Notes: generated from the letters alone by a model not told the origin. A DNA stretch of 64,000 nucleotides from Stutzerimonas stutzeri (GCF_009789555.1 NZ_CP046903.1:186001-250000), one strand, 5' to 3'. Shown: positions 33,513-44,100, numbered from the stretch's first letter. Program-made: numbers and translations.

Positions 33513-35347
33513 TGGGTGACTGGAATTATACAAACCTCTGGCGCACAAATTACGAAGCCAGGGAAGTCGGAGCCTGGGGAGCTTCAATGCTAGCCAGCAC
33601 AGGGGTCCAGGTACTAACTGGCATGCCGATGATGCCGTACCTGATCACGATGGGTGTTCAGGCTGGGTTCGCCCTATCTGCACTGCCGAGGGCAGTTCGT
33701 GTCTATCGAGCGAAAAAGTCCCTTCTCGGTTCTCCATTGTCGTTTACCAGCATTGGGGACATTGCAAAGATCGTCGAGAAGCACCCCGACAGTTTTTACT
33801 ACGGTCAGGCCTTTCAGTGGCGGCAGCAACACGGCCAACACGCATTTGAACTGCAATCGAGGGACATGTCTGCGGTCCTTGGAAAGAAAGGTCTGCGCGA
33901 CCCGAACGTAAAAGGTAGCCGTTGGATTCATGGCCTCGGCATGGTTGAAGAAGAGGAATGCTTGCGCCCAGCGGGGATGCGAGACATCCATACCCTGGTT
34001 ACCGGCACGACTGGCGCCGGGAAGACCCGCCTGTTTGACTTAGCCATTACCCAATGCATCTTGCGTGGTGAGGCCGTCATCATCATCGACCCGAAGGGTG
34101 ACAAAGGGCTGGCCGAGACATGCCGGCGCACCTGTGCGCTGATGAACAAGCCGAATCGCTTTCGCTACTTTCATCCAGCATTCCCGGACGAGTCGATCCG
34201 TCTTTCGCTGACGCGCAACTATGGCAGGGCGACAGAGCTTGCATCGCGAGTCGCCGTGCTTATGGCGTCGGAGTCTGGCGATCCGTTCCAGGCATTCGCG
34301 ATGATGGCGCTCAACAACGTGATCCAAGCAATGCTAATTATCGGAGAACTCCCGAGCCTGCTTAGTTTGCGCCGGACGCTAGAAGGCGACATCCCAGGCC
34401 TGACCATTCGAGTGCTCACAGCCTACGGAAGGATGGTGCGAGGGGAAAAAGTGTTTGACGCAGCGGTTGAACAGGCCTGCGCAACGGCCAAGGTGAAAAA
34501 TCCTGAGGACAAAGCCAAGGCCCTGCGCAAGCTGTACTACGCGGACCTGATACACGATGCGCCGAACTCCGACCTTGAAGGGCTGCTGACGATGCTCGAA
34601 CACGAGCGCGCTCACTTCAGCAAGATGATCGCCGGTTTGCTGCCGATCCTGGTCATGCTCACGGCCGGCAGGATGAGCGATCTTCTTTCGCCTGCGCATA
34701 CTGTCGATGGAACGGATGCGTACCAAGACTTCAGCGACATGAATACCGTGATCAACGGTAAGCAGGTGCTCTACATGGGGCTCGACTCATTGTCGGACCC
34801 CATGGTGGGCTCTGCTCTTGGTTCGCTGGCTTTGGCAGACCTCGCATCTACTGCGGGAGAGATCTACAACCACAGGCTTCCGGTGCCGGTGAACATCTTC
34901 GTGGATGAAGCGGCCGAGGTGATCAATGACCAGCTGATCCAGCTGCTCAATAAGGGTCGCGGCGCCGGCATCAACCTGTTCATCGCAACCCAGACGATTG
35001 CGGATTTCAAGGCGCGCATGGGTGATGAATCGAAAGCCATGCAGGTGCTGGCGAACGCGAACAACATCATTTCCCTGCGGGTGCTGGACACCGACACCCA
35101 AGAATTCATCGCCAAGAAACTGCCCATGACCCGCTACAAGTACGTCATGCGCACCCAGGGCAACAGCGCCGGTGAGGGCGGTGTCATCACCGGGGGCAAC
35201 CAGGGTGAGCGACTGATGGAGGAAGAGGGCGAGCTATTCCCTTCGGCACTGCTAGGCAATCTGCCTGACCTCGAATACCTGGCCATTTTCGCGGGCGGTG
35301 ACGTGCGAAAAGGTCGTCTGCCAATTCTCAATTTCCAATCGAAGTAA
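33512..35347 (+). CDS. traD: TraD/VirD4-type coupling protein
   Basis: A 611-residue coupling ATPase. An N-terminal membrane anchor lies within about 24-58; Walker A GTTGAGKT at 165-172 and Walker B NIFVDEAAEVIND near 460; C-terminal motif TQTIADF. It links the relaxosome to the type IV secretion channel at the inner membrane. It overlaps the relaxase stop by one base. Length and partner match the SXT/IncC/R27-type TraD rather than F TraD, as it lacks the long Gln-rich C-terminal tail. Confidence 0.93.
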   Translation: MGDWNYTNLWRTNYEAREVGAWGASMLASTGVQVLTGMPMMPYLITMGVQAGFALSALPRAVRVYRAKKSLLGSPLSFTSIGDIAKIVEKHPDSFYYGQAFQWRQQHGQHAFELQSRDMSAVLGKKGLRDPNVKGSRWIHGLGMVEEEECLRPAGMRDIHTLVTGTTGAGKTRLFDLAITQCILRGEAVIIIDPKGDKGLAETCRRTCALMNKPNRFRYFHPAFPDESIRLSLTRNYGRATELASRVAVLMASESGDPFQAFAMMALNNVIQAMLIIGELPSLLSLRRTLEGDIPGLTIRVLTAYGRMVRGEKVFDAAVEQACATAKVKNPEDKAKALRKLYYADLIHDAPNSDLEGLLTMLEHERAHFSKMIAGLLPILVMLTAGRMSDLLSPAHTVDGTDAYQDFSDMNTVINGKQVLYMGLDSLSDPMVGSALGSLALADLASTAGEIYNHRLPVPVNIFVDEAAEVINDQLIQLLNKGRGAGINLFIATQTIADFKARMGDESKAMQVLANANNIISLRVLDTDTQEFIAKKLPMTRYKYVMRTQGNSAGEGGVITGGNQGERLMEEEGELFPSALLGNLPDLEYLAIFAGGDVRKGRLPILNFQSK

Positions 35348-35357
35348 GGGCTTGATC

Positions 35358-35714
35358 ATGTCCATTACCCGGATCATCGAGATTCAGCGCAGCCTGCAGC
35401 TGGACGATAAGACCATGGTTATCCTGCGCAATTTCGACATTGACTGGAATTGCGGAACACGTTTCATCCTGGCGCTCATCAAAAGCGGCGTAACCGGCCG
35501 GCCGGTGGCAAACGCGCTCAGCGAGGCGCTGTTTGAGTACAAGATCATGTGCCAGCTGGGCGTCAGCGATTACGAGCGCCTGTACCACCTCTTCTACCAG
35601 CTTTTCGCCAAGCTGCAGTCGCAAGGGGTATCGGTGACCAACGACACGATCTCAAGCCTGTGTCAGCTTGCAGTAGTGCCTGATCCGATTCGGGAGCAAC
35701 TGATCAATGGCTGA
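35358..35714 (+). CDS. Conjugation-associated protein of unknown function (OrfJ position)
   Basis: A 118-residue soluble protein starting MSITRIIEIQRSLQLDDKTM. It lies between traD and the DUF4400 gene, the place occupied by a small conserved ORF in SXT-like elements. ATG 35358 is 11 bases after the traD stop. It overlaps the next gene by 8 bases. No known domain. Confidence 0.65.
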   Translation: MSITRIIEIQRSLQLDDKTMVILRNFDIDWNCGTRFILALIKSGVTGRPVANALSEALFEYKIMCQLGVSDYERLYHLFYQLFAKLQSQGVSVTNDTISSLCQLAVVPDPIREQLING

Positions 35715-36357
35715 GGTTATTGAAGAGAAGTGGCCGAAAGGGCTCGTAGCGTCCCTTTTCTTCCTGTTCATCATGGTGCTCATGCTTGCGGTTTTTGCGC
35801 CCAACCCCATGATCGATACCGTGATGCAGAAAGAACGGCAGTGGAGCGTGTCGCTGCTGCCTCAGGACGATCTGAAGCGCATAGATGAAACCACGGCCAG
35901 CATCTACACCGCTCTGGTCATCGACTCGGGACTCAAGTACCACATATCCGGGATGTTCATGCGCAGCGGCCCCTCTACCGTGGACTCCTTTGAAGAAAAG
36001 GTGGGCTGGTGGTTTGAATACCTGGATTCACGAGGTGTGGCACTGCAGAAGATCACCTATCAGATCCTCTATCGGGCGGTGCTGATGACGTACTGGATGC
36101 CGTTCTTCGCCGTAATGGCAGTGCCGGCTATTTTCGCCGGGGTCATGCGCTGGCAGGCGAAGAGGCACGGCTTCGATTACTCATCGCCGTTCTGGAATAA
36201 CAACGCGGTAAGCCTGATGGGATGGGGCGGCATCATGCTTGCGCTCAGCCTGTTGGCGCCGCTACCACTGCCTCCAATGGTGGTTTGCACAGCGCTGATC
36301 ATCATTCTGCCAATCCTGCTGTCGGTCCTGATCAGAAACCTGCCCAAGCAAATCTAA
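35707..36357 (+). CDS. DUF4400-family inner-membrane protein
   Basis: A 216-residue protein with four predicted membrane segments: 12-30 (VASLFFLFIMVLMLAVFA), about 128-147, about 168-183 and about 188-206. I recognise DUF4400 by its location after traD and its topology. These proteins are conserved in F-type MobH systems without assigned function, possibly in coupling-protein assembly. Last gene of the relaxase operon. Confidence 0.75.
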   Translation: MAEVIEEKWPKGLVASLFFLFIMVLMLAVFAPNPMIDTVMQKERQWSVSLLPQDDLKRIDETTASIYTALVIDSGLKYHISGMFMRSGPSTVDSFEEKVGWWFEYLDSRGVALQKITYQILYRAVLMTYWMPFFAVMAVPAIFAGVMRWQAKRHGFDYSSPFWNNNAVSLMGWGGIMLALSLLAPLPLPPMVVCTALIIILPILLSVLIRNLPKQI

Positions 36358-36361
36358 ACCT

Positions 36362-36384
36362 ACAACAAACGTGTCAGATTAGAG
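36362..36384 (+). promoter_or_regulatory. tra-regulon element 4 (upstream of dsb-traL-traE)
   Basis: ACAACAAACGTGT, CAGA, TTAGAG; starts 4 bases after the DUF4400 stop and 58 bases before ATG 36443. The leader contains a perfect GGGCGTTG/CAACGCCC stem. Confidence 0.65.
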
Positions 36385-36442
36385 GCCAATTTGGGCGTTG
36401 AGCAATTCACACTTTGCACAACGCCCAGATAGGTTCTGATCC

Positions 36443-37216
36443 ATGTCCGCATCTATACCCTTGATCATCATCTCCACCGGCCTTGCTACTGCGCTAGCGG
36501 TAGGCGCTTACCAGCATTTTGAGACTGTGGGGGCACTTCAAGATCAGATTTCAGAGCTTGAGGTCGCGACTCAAAAACCTCTGACCTTTGAAGAAATGGA
36601 CGAGCTGAAAAACATGTTCATCGGTGAAACGAGCAAGAGCGCTCCCAGCCAGGGGCAGGACGGTTCGGCCCCGGATAACTGGATCTATGGCAACACCAAA
36701 GCCCGCTTCACCCTGGTCGAGATGACGGATACCGAATGTCCCTACTGCAAGCAGCATTTCCCCGTTATCAAGTCGCTCATCGACTCATCTGGCGGGCATA
36801 TCAACGCTGCGTTGATGCATGTGCCGGCCTTGTCTGAGGCATCCCGGCAGCAGGCGCTGGCGATTGAATGCGCCGGAGAGCAGGGTGGTTCAGAAACGGC
36901 ATGGAAGTTTGCGCAGCGAGTGTTCGACACGACGAGGGGAAATGGGCAGGGAGTCGCCGCATCATTGAGCAGTTATGCAGCTGAGATGGACATCGACCGG
37001 CAGCGCTTCAGTCAATGCATGGATTCTTCGCAGGTAGTAGAGCGTGTCATAGCCGATATGGATCACGCGATTCGACTGGATATCAAGCAAACCCCCTCGA
37101 CGATGGTGATCGACAACCTCACAGGCAACTCGATTGTTCTGCAGGGGGATAACTCATCCCATAAGGGCATCCTCGATGCCATGGAACAGGTCAGTAAAAC
37201 AGGAGCTGCACAGTGA
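36443..37216 (+). CDS. DsbA-family periplasmic oxidoreductase heading the traL operon
   Basis: A 257-residue protein. N-terminal hydrophobic anchor (IPLIIISTGLATALAVGAY), a short coiled linker, then a thioredoxin fold with active site ECPYCKQHF (about 97-105) and cis-proline loop QTPSTMV. Paralogous to the CPFC protein at 23740-24543, but with CPYC and a different linker. It probably oxidises or isomerises transfer proteins in the periplasm. Its stop overlaps the traL GTG. Confidence 0.85.
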   Translation: MSASIPLIIISTGLATALAVGAYQHFETVGALQDQISELEVATQKPLTFEEMDELKNMFIGETSKSAPSQGQDGSAPDNWIYGNTKARFTLVEMTDTECPYCKQHFPVIKSLIDSSGGHINAALMHVPALSEASRQQALAIECAGEQGGSETAWKFAQRVFDTTRGNGQGVAASLSSYAAEMDIDRQRFSQCMDSSQVVERVIADMDHAIRLDIKQTPSTMVIDNLTGNSIVLQGDNSSHKGILDAMEQVSKTGAAQ

Positions 37217-37503
37217 GTGACGAACCTACCAAGATCCCCGCGCATATCGACGAGCCGCCCTATCTGCTGTTCTGGCGTATAGACGAGGTTCTGCCCATCG
37301 GCGTTGGCCTGGTCGCCGGCATCCTGCTCGCACAGCTCACCATTTGCCTCGGCCTGGGGCTGGTCCTGGCGCGCATCTATCGTCGCTACTGTGACAACCG
37401 ACCCGATGGTTATCTGCTGCATGCAATCTACTGGTACATGGGAGCCATTGGCTTCAAGCGCAACCGCAGCATGCCTAATTCATACGAGCGAGATTTTATC
37501 TGA
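37213..37503 (+). CDS. traL: TraL, type IV secretion pilus assembly protein
   Basis: A 96-residue inner-membrane protein. Starts at GTG 37213 overlapping the previous stop; AGGAG lies upstream. IDEPPYLLFWRIDEVLPIG is the conserved TraL N-terminus, followed by a hydrophobic hairpin (VGLVAGILLAQLTICLGLGL) and a basic C-terminus. Equivalent to VirB3. Followed by traE with a one-base stop/start overlap. Confidence 0.9.
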   Translation: MSDEPTKIPAHIDEPPYLLFWRIDEVLPIGVGLVAGILLAQLTICLGLGLVLARIYRRYCDNRPDGYLLHAIYWYMGAIGFKRNRSMPNSYERDFI

Positions 37504-38138
37504 TGCTTCTATCCAATCTGAAAAACTCGTTCGACGGGATGCGAGGAGAAAACAAATTCCTGCGGCTGATCCTTTTTGCGATGACTGTCGCGCTGATTGC
37601 AAGCTCGTGCTCTGCCATGAAGAAAGATCAGATCATCACGGTGGTGCCTCCGACGCTGACTGAGACGGCGTGGGTAAGCAAGACCCAGAGCAGTAGTGAG
37701 TACACGACCGCGTGGGCCATGTATGTAGGCATGCTGCTGGGAAACGTAACGCCTGAGAACGCAACCATCATCAAGGATGCCCTGGGGCCAATCCTCCACC
37801 CTGATATTTACCAGTCCACGATGGAAGTGCTGGACAAGCAAATATTTCAGATACGTCAGGACAGGGTGACCCTCTCATTTGAGCCGCAGAAAGTGCTGCG
37901 CGATACCGTCAACGAGCACCGCTTCTTCATCACAGGCAACTCAGTCAGCGAAGGCCCAGCAGGTGGAAAGCGGCGATCAAACCGTACCTACGAGGTGGAC
38001 CTTCAGATCAAGAACTACAAGCCAGTTATTACATGGATAAGCACAAATACCGGCGATGCTAGAACGCAGGATGTGATTGATCGTGAGGCGAAGAAGGCGC
38101 AGAAGATCAAAGAGCGTGAGGAGCGCCGGCGCGGTTGA
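37503..38138 (+). CDS. traE: TraE, type IV secretion pilus assembly protein
   Basis: A 211-residue VirB5/TraE-like protein: one N-terminal membrane segment (LRLILFAMTVALIASSCSAM), then a periplasmic domain with LTETAWVSKTQSSSEY and ITGNSV, typical of TraE. It participates in pilus assembly. The operon ends here, since a terminator follows 20 bases downstream and traK has its own element. Confidence 0.9.
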   Translation: MLLSNLKNSFDGMRGENKFLRLILFAMTVALIASSCSAMKKDQIITVVPPTLTETAWVSKTQSSSEYTTAWAMYVGMLLGNVTPENATIIKDALGPILHPDIYQSTMEVLDKQIFQIRQDRVTLSFEPQKVLRDTVNEHRFFITGNSVSEGPAGGKRRSNRTYEVDLQIKNYKPVITWISTNTGDARTQDVIDREAKKAQKIKEREERRRG

Positions 38139-38157
38139 ATGGACCCTTGGCGTAGAC

Positions 38158-38184
38158 AAACCCGGCTGAAGCCGGGTTTTTTTT
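38158..38184 (+). terminator. Intrinsic terminator after traE
   Basis: CCCGGCT-GA-AGCCGGG with T8. Confidence 0.85.
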
Positions 38185-38188
38185 GCTT

Positions 38189-38211
38189 ACCAGAATGTTG
38201 TCGAATTAGAG
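38189..38211 (+). promoter_or_regulatory. tra-regulon element 5 (upstream of traK)
   Basis: ACCAGAATGTTGT, CGAA, TTAGAG; 56 bases before ATG 38268 and 4 bases after the terminator. Confidence 0.75.
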
Positions 38212-38267
38212 CCCATGGCGCGCTCTCAACTCGGGAAAATGGGTCATCAGTGATCTGAGGCCTTTCG

Positions 38268-39335
38268 ATGAAAACCCGACCGCAAAACAATCCATTCGCA
38301 CTGGGCACGCTCGTCGCAGCGATGACCATCGCGCCGCTGGTGCACGCTAGTGAAGAAATCAAGATCCCTGGGCTGAACATGCCCGTGGCTGCAAGCGTTC
38401 AACCTGTTGAGCCGCAGACCGCGCCTGAGGCCAAACAGAACAAGCATGAGGGCCAAGTAAACCCTGGGCAATCCGCAGCTCCCGCTGAGGCCGCAGAGGC
38501 GCCCAAACGTCTTGTCCTGGTTGAGAACGGCGCCAAAGACCTACCCCCTGTTCCAGCCAGTGTCGTGCCGCATCGGCAGGCCCCGCACAAGCCGGTGGAA
38601 ACTCGGCAGGATGTTGTCGTTGCATCAGGCACCAACACGCTGATCCCAATCAGTCGTTCCCAGATTAATCGGCTGGTTACGCCCTTCGACAGCCCGAACA
38701 TCCAGACCGTAAGCCAGGCCGAAATCTCTACCAGCGGCAATGTCATCTACGTCACCACACAGGATGATCAGCCGGTCACGATGTTCGTGACACCTGAGGA
38801 TGATGAGTCTGTCGCCATCTCCCTCACGCTTTTGCCGCAAAGCATTCCTCCGATTCAAGCAAACCTCATCTTCGCGCGCAGCATCCAGGGCGGGGCTGTG
38901 GGTATGCCGGCGATGGGCTCGACTGCCTACAGCGGAACCGCTCGTAAGTGGGAGCGCAGCCAACCCTATATGGACACCCTGCGTTCGCTCATGCGCGAAA
39001 TGGCCGTGGGCAAGCTGCCTCGCGGATACAGCTTCGGAGCACTCAGATCGGGGGACAGCATCCCGGCCTGTGCTCAGCCAGCACTGAGCTTTGATTTCTC
39101 AAAGTCTCAGCTGATCCAGGGCCACGACTTTCGGGTTTACGTGGCTGTAGCGGAAAACATCTCTGGCAAAACCGTCGAGTTCGATCATGGCGCGTGCTCG
39201 CACCCGAATCGCGCAGCTGTAAGCAGTTGGCCTCATGAAATGCTTGAGCCAGGCCAGAAAACCGAAGTGTTTGTAGTAACGCGAGTCCCGGCCATCACCG
39301 CCGACACTTCCGTGCGCCCGAGCCTATTGGATTAA
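38268..39335 (+). CDS. traK: TraK, outer-membrane-associated secretin-like protein
   Basis: A 355-residue VirB9-like protein with a signal peptide ending near LVHASEE. A Pro/Ala/Glu-rich linker follows, then a beta-rich domain (QINRLVTPFDSPNIQTVS is a conserved TraK segment). It forms the outer-membrane core complex with TraB and TraV. It heads the traK-traB-traV-giant-protein unit, and traB follows after 14 bases. Confidence 0.9.
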   Translation: MKTRPQNNPFALGTLVAAMTIAPLVHASEEIKIPGLNMPVAASVQPVEPQTAPEAKQNKHEGQVNPGQSAAPAEAAEAPKRLVLVENGAKDLPPVPASVVPHRQAPHKPVETRQDVVVASGTNTLIPISRSQINRLVTPFDSPNIQTVSQAEISTSGNVIYVTTQDDQPVTMFVTPEDDESVAISLTLLPQSIPPIQANLIFARSIQGGAVGMPAMGSTAYSGTARKWERSQPYMDTLRSLMREMAVGKLPRGYSFGALRSGDSIPACAQPALSFDFSKSQLIQGHDFRVYVAVAENISGKTVEFDHGACSHPNRAAVSSWPHEMLEPGQKTEVFVVTRVPAITADTSVRPSLLD

Positions 39336-39349
39336 GGAGAACACAGTCC

Positions 39350-40663
39350 ATGGAATCCATTCGCAACGCGATTGCAGGCTTGTCGCCAAAAACGAAGATG
39401 TACACCGCAATCGGCGGAACCGTGTTGGTAGTCGGTACGCTGGTCGGATACGCGATGAATCTCGCAACGCCTGAGGCGCGTTCCAGAGAGGCCGTGAGGC
39501 CAGCAGTTGCAGCTGTGCTTACCGACGAAGATCCGCGTGCTCTCGGTATCGATGCAATGGCTGCACAGCTTCGGCAGATGCAGATAGAGCAACAGCGCCT
39601 GCTGCGCACCCTTGGCGCCGCCGAGAAGGATCGCAAGCTGGTTGAAACACAGGAAAAAGTCACCAGCCTCGAAGAGCAGATCAAGCTGCTACATCAAGAG
39701 ATTGGACGCGTTGGCCGCAACGCACAAAAGGACTCTGAAAGCAGCAGCAATGATGCCGGTGCAGTGAAGGAAGCCGCGACGACGTTGATCCCGGAGCGGA
39801 ATCCTCACTTTGTGCAGAAGGCGACAAATTCAGCTGATGCCCTGGGAGACGTTTACTCGAATCTCCCGCCTCCACCGCCAGTCGATCCGCGCGCGCGGAG
39901 CAGTGAGAAGGTCGAGGCACCGAAGATCCGAGTCATCCGCAACGAGAAGGCCAAGGATGAAGATCAGGAGGATAAGGAGCTGTCGGTGACCATCCCGGCC
40001 GGCTCGATCCTTTCTGGCGTACTGGTTACCGGCATGGATGCACCTACCGGCAAACAGGCTCAGCGTGACCCATTCCCATCGCTGCTTCGAATCAAGAGCG
40101 AGGCCATTCTGCCCAACCGTTTCCGGGCCGATTTTCGTGAGTGCATGTTGATTGCAGGAGGTTGGGGCGACCTCAGCTCCGAGCGCGCATACATGCGAGC
40201 CGAGCGTATCTCCTGCGTGCGTAATGACGGCACGGTGCTTGAGGCCCCTATCGAAGCTTACGCCACTGGCGAAGACGGCAAGACGGGGCTTCGAGGGCGA
40301 CTGGTCAGCAAGCAGGGGCAGCTCATCGCGCGCAGCCTGATGGCAGGCCTCATGGAGGGGGCCGCGTCAGCGTTTGATGTACGCCAGGTGCCATCGATCA
40401 ACATCACCCGTGGTTTCCAGGACGGTGGTGAAACGCAGGCGCCTGTTTACGAGCAAGCCTTTGATTCGAATGCGCTGCAAGCCGCTGGCGCCCGTGGAGC
40501 TGGTTCGGCTTTGGAGCGCATTGCAGATTATTACCTCGAAATGGCAGAAAACATCTTTCCGGTTATTGAAATCGACGCAATGCGGAATGTTGATTTTATT
40601 GTAAACAAAGGGATGACAGTGAAATTTAACGCCACCACCCTGAAAGTTGCAGACGTTAATTAA
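39350..40663 (+). CDS. traB: TraB, type IV secretion core scaffold
   Basis: A 437-residue VirB10-like protein. One membrane segment near the N-terminus (YTAIGGTVLVVGTLVGYAM), a coiled-coil region (about 75-125), a Pro-rich linker, and a C-terminal beta-barrel domain (TIPAGSILSGVLVTGMDAPT; AYATGEDGKTGLRGRLVSKQG). It spans both membranes and senses ATPase activity. Its stop is 10 bases before the traV ATG. Confidence 0.92.
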   Translation: MESIRNAIAGLSPKTKMYTAIGGTVLVVGTLVGYAMNLATPEARSREAVRPAVAAVLTDEDPRALGIDAMAAQLRQMQIEQQRLLRTLGAAEKDRKLVETQEKVTSLEEQIKLLHQEIGRVGRNAQKDSESSSNDAGAVKEAATTLIPERNPHFVQKATNSADALGDVYSNLPPPPPVDPRARSSEKVEAPKIRVIRNEKAKDEDQEDKELSVTIPAGSILSGVLVTGMDAPTGKQAQRDPFPSLLRIKSEAILPNRFRADFRECMLIAGGWGDLSSERAYMRAERISCVRNDGTVLEAPIEAYATGEDGKTGLRGRLVSKQGQLIARSLMAGLMEGAASAFDVRQVPSINITRGFQDGGETQAPVYEQAFDSNALQAAGARGAGSALERIADYYLEMAENIFPVIEIDAMRNVDFIVNKGMTVKFNATTLKVADVN

Positions 40664-40673
40664 GGAATTGGAT

Positions 40674-41150
40674 ATGTACAAACTAATTGCAATGTGTGCT
40701 GCAGCTTTCGTTGTGACTGGGTGCTCGAACATGCTCAGCATCGGCTCAACAGAATATGCTTGTAAGGGCATGCCGGAAGGGGTGTCTTGTATGTCAGCCA
40801 AGGACGTTTATAGCGCTACGGAAAACGAAAACTACAAGACCATGCTTCAGGCAGAGCAGCAAGCTGCGAAAGATGGCTCAGATAAAAGCGATAAGGTAGA
40901 TGGAGAGCCAACTACTCGCGTCCTATATGCCGAAGGGGCAGACAACGCTCCCATCCCTATGCGCGCTCGAAACCCGCTTCCGATTCGCACCCAGGCTGTT
41001 GTTATGCGGATTGCAGTAGATCCTTGGGAAGATGAAAACGGTGATCTCTATGTGCCTGGCTTTATCTACACGGAAATTGAACCAAGGCGCTGGGAGATTG
41101 GGGCTCGGCAGACCTCAGCAGGGACTACGCTAAAACCTTTGGCGCGGTAA
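40674..41150 (+). CDS. traV: TraV, outer-membrane lipoprotein
   Basis: A 158-residue lipoprotein with lipobox VTGC close to the N-terminus, followed by EYACKGMPEGVSCMSAKDVY, a typical TraV Cys-containing segment. A charged linker and beta-rich C-terminus follow. VirB7-like partner of TraK and TraB in the outer-membrane core. ATG 40674 is preceded by AAGGAATT. Confidence 0.88.
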   Translation: MYKLIAMCAAAFVVTGCSNMLSIGSTEYACKGMPEGVSCMSAKDVYSATENENYKTMLQAEQQAAKDGSDKSDKVDGEPTTRVLYAEGADNAPIPMRARNPLPIRTQAVVMRIAVDPWEDENGDLYVPGFIYTEIEPRRWEIGARQTSAGTTLKPLAR

Positions 41151-41190
41151 GACCGTTTGTAATCCTGTTAGCGTGGGGGAGTCATCTAAA

Positions 41191-44100
41191 ATGAAGTTGC
41201 TTGAAGGCAGGCACCAATCTATATTTACCATTATATGTAGCAATACCACCAATAAATACTATGCCGCAGGTCGCTTAAGCCTAATATCCGCCTTTCATGA
41301 ACATTTCGAACACAAACATAGCGCAGGTGCACTTTCAGCGCGTTACTGGGTGCGCGAACTATTTTCAATAATGATTTTGTTGCTGTTTGCGGCAATGGCG
41401 GATGCGGCACAGTTTCAAGGTGTTGCCGAGTGGGCGGGTGGTTCTCCCCCAGTGAATATGCCTGGAAGTCTTCAGTTAAATGCCAAGTACACCTTCAACA
41501 AACAGATATCCGGTTGCTCTAATATGATCGATAGGGGCTATATTGTCCCTGTTAGAGCATACTGGCGAAGAAAGGGGGCCTCTACGTATGAGCCTGTACT
41601 CATAATAACTGCAAATGGCAACACGCAATTCTCTGGGGGTATTTATGGAAGAGTTGTCGTATGTGGCGCAGGCATGACCACGTTTGATCTATCTATAAAA
41701 AATGTTGATGGAGGCTATACTAACAATCTTCCCACTACAGAGGGAGAGTATGAGCTTATAGTCTCGGTGGAAGAGTGGAGTACTCCGAGCAGTCTCGCGC
41801 ATACACATTCATTTAACACCCTAAGTTATGCTATTGGGCAATTTAATAACCCTCCGACCGCACCTAATAAAACAATTACAACCACAGAAGATAAGGCTGT
41901 CTCCTTTGAGCTTAATGCGTATGACAAAGACGGTGATCACCTTACATATAGCGTGACCTCGCAGCCACACAGCGCACATGGCAGCGTGAGCTTGAGCGGC
42001 AATACAGCGACTTTCATTCCAAAGCCAAATTGGAACGGTACGACTACTTTCACCTATAGGGCCAATGACGGTAAGGCGAACTCCAACACCGCGACTGTCA
42101 CGGTGACAGTGACCCCTGTGAACGACGCTCCATCGGTGAGTAACGCCACTCTGGCTCTCGACGAAGATACCGTTGGTGAACTCACGCTTGCTGTAACTGA
42201 TGTGGATCTGCAGTTCGAGGGCGACAGCCATACTTGGAGCATCGTAACCGCACCGAACACCGCGCACGGCACAGCCAGCATTTCGGGCAACAAGCTGACC
42301 TTCACGCCGGTGAAAGACTGGAACGGGATTACGACGCTGACATACCGCGCCACCGATTCCAAATCAGCTACATCAAACACTGCCACCATCACCATCACAG
42401 TGCGGCCGGTGAACGATGCGCCTGTGGCAAGCAATCGCACTCTGACCACGGCAGAGGACACGGCCGGCACTGTGGTGCTGGTCGCTAATGATGTCGAAGG
42501 CGATACGCTTACCTACAGCCTTGTGACCGCGCCGAACAATGCCCACGGCACGGTAACGATTAGCGGCGACAGAGCTACTTTCACACCGAAGCCGAACTGG
42601 AACGGTACGACCACTTTCACCTATAGGGCCAATGACGGTAAGGCGAACTCCAACACCGCGACTGTCACGGTGACCGTGACCCCTGTGAACGATGCTCCAT
42701 CGGTGAGTAACACCACTCTGGCTCTCGATGAAGATACCGTTGGCACGCTCACGTTGGACGTTGCAGATGTCGATCTGCAGTTTGAAGGCGACAGCCACAC
42801 CTGGAGCATCGTCACCGCACCAAACAACGCGCACGGCACAGCCAGCATTTCGGGCAACAAGCTGACCTTTACGCCCGTGAAAGACTGGAACGGCACGACG
42901 ACCCTGACATACCGAGCCACCGACTCCAAATCAGCCACATCCAACACTGCTACCATCACCATCACAGTGCGGCCGGTGAACGATGCGCCTGTGGCAAGCA
43001 ATCGCACTCTGACCACGGCAGAGGACACGGCCGGCACTGTGGTGCTGGTCGCTAATGATGTCGAAGGCGATACGCTTACCTACAGCCTTGTGAACGCGCC
43101 GAACAATGCCCACGGCACGGTAACGATTAGCGGCGACAGAGCTACTTTCACACCGAAGCTGAACTGGAACGGTACGACCACTTTCACCTATAGGGCCAAT
43201 GACGGAAAGGCGAACTCCAACACCGCGACTGTCACGGTGACAGTGACCCCTGTGAACGACGCTCCATCGGTGAGTAACACCACTCTGGCTCTCGACGAAG
43301 ATACCGTTGGTGAACTCACGCTTGCTGTAACTGATGTGGATCTGCAGTTCGAGGGCGACAGCCATACTTGGAGCATCGTAACCGCACCGAACACCGCGCA
43401 CGGCACAGCCAGCATTTCGGGCAACAAGCTGACCTTTACGCCGGTGAAAGACTGGAACGGCACGACAACCCTGACGTACCGCGCCACTGACTCCAAATCA
43501 GCTACATCAAATACTGCAACCATCACGATCAACGTGCGGCCGGTGAACGACAAGGCCGTGGTACACGAGAAAACTGCAAGCATTCCTGAGGACACGAGCA
43601 CGACGATTCGTTTGACCGTTAGCGATGTTGACCTGGGTATCGAAGGCGATTCGCACACTTTTGACATCATCGGAACGCTCAACCCCGCCGAGGGTTCGTT
43701 CAGCTTTGCTGGCTCCGACATCACCATCACGCCGGCACAGGACTGGAACGGCACGCTGAGTCTGAGCTACCGCGCTCGGGACAGCCATGGTCTGTACTCA
43801 GAGCCTATGCCGATCACGGTCGAGGTCACCTATGTGAACGATGCTCCGACAGCGACTGAAGCCTTTATCCCTGCCAAGGAAGGGATGGCCAGTGACCATG
43901 TGCGCCCATCGGTAACCGATGTGGATCTGCCCTACGGCGACGAGCATTCTTTCGAGATCCTGACTCAACCGGCGAATGGCTCGGCCAAGTTGGTTTACGG
44001 CATGCTTGAGTACACGCCCAACCCGCAGTTCTTCGGAGAAGATAGTTTCACAATCCGGGCGACAGATAAGGCTGGGGCCAGCGTGGACGGCGTGGCCAAT

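Noticed and set aside
41860..43551. Direct repeats as a CRISPR array or satellite
   Set aside because: The repeats are long, in frame and coding for beta-sandwich modules, with no unique spacers.
41821..43754. Many minus-strand ORFs of 90-190 codons opposite the giant gene
   Set aside because: They repeat with the 567-bp period and are mirror frames of a strongly coding repeat; none has a ribosome-binding site or known domain.
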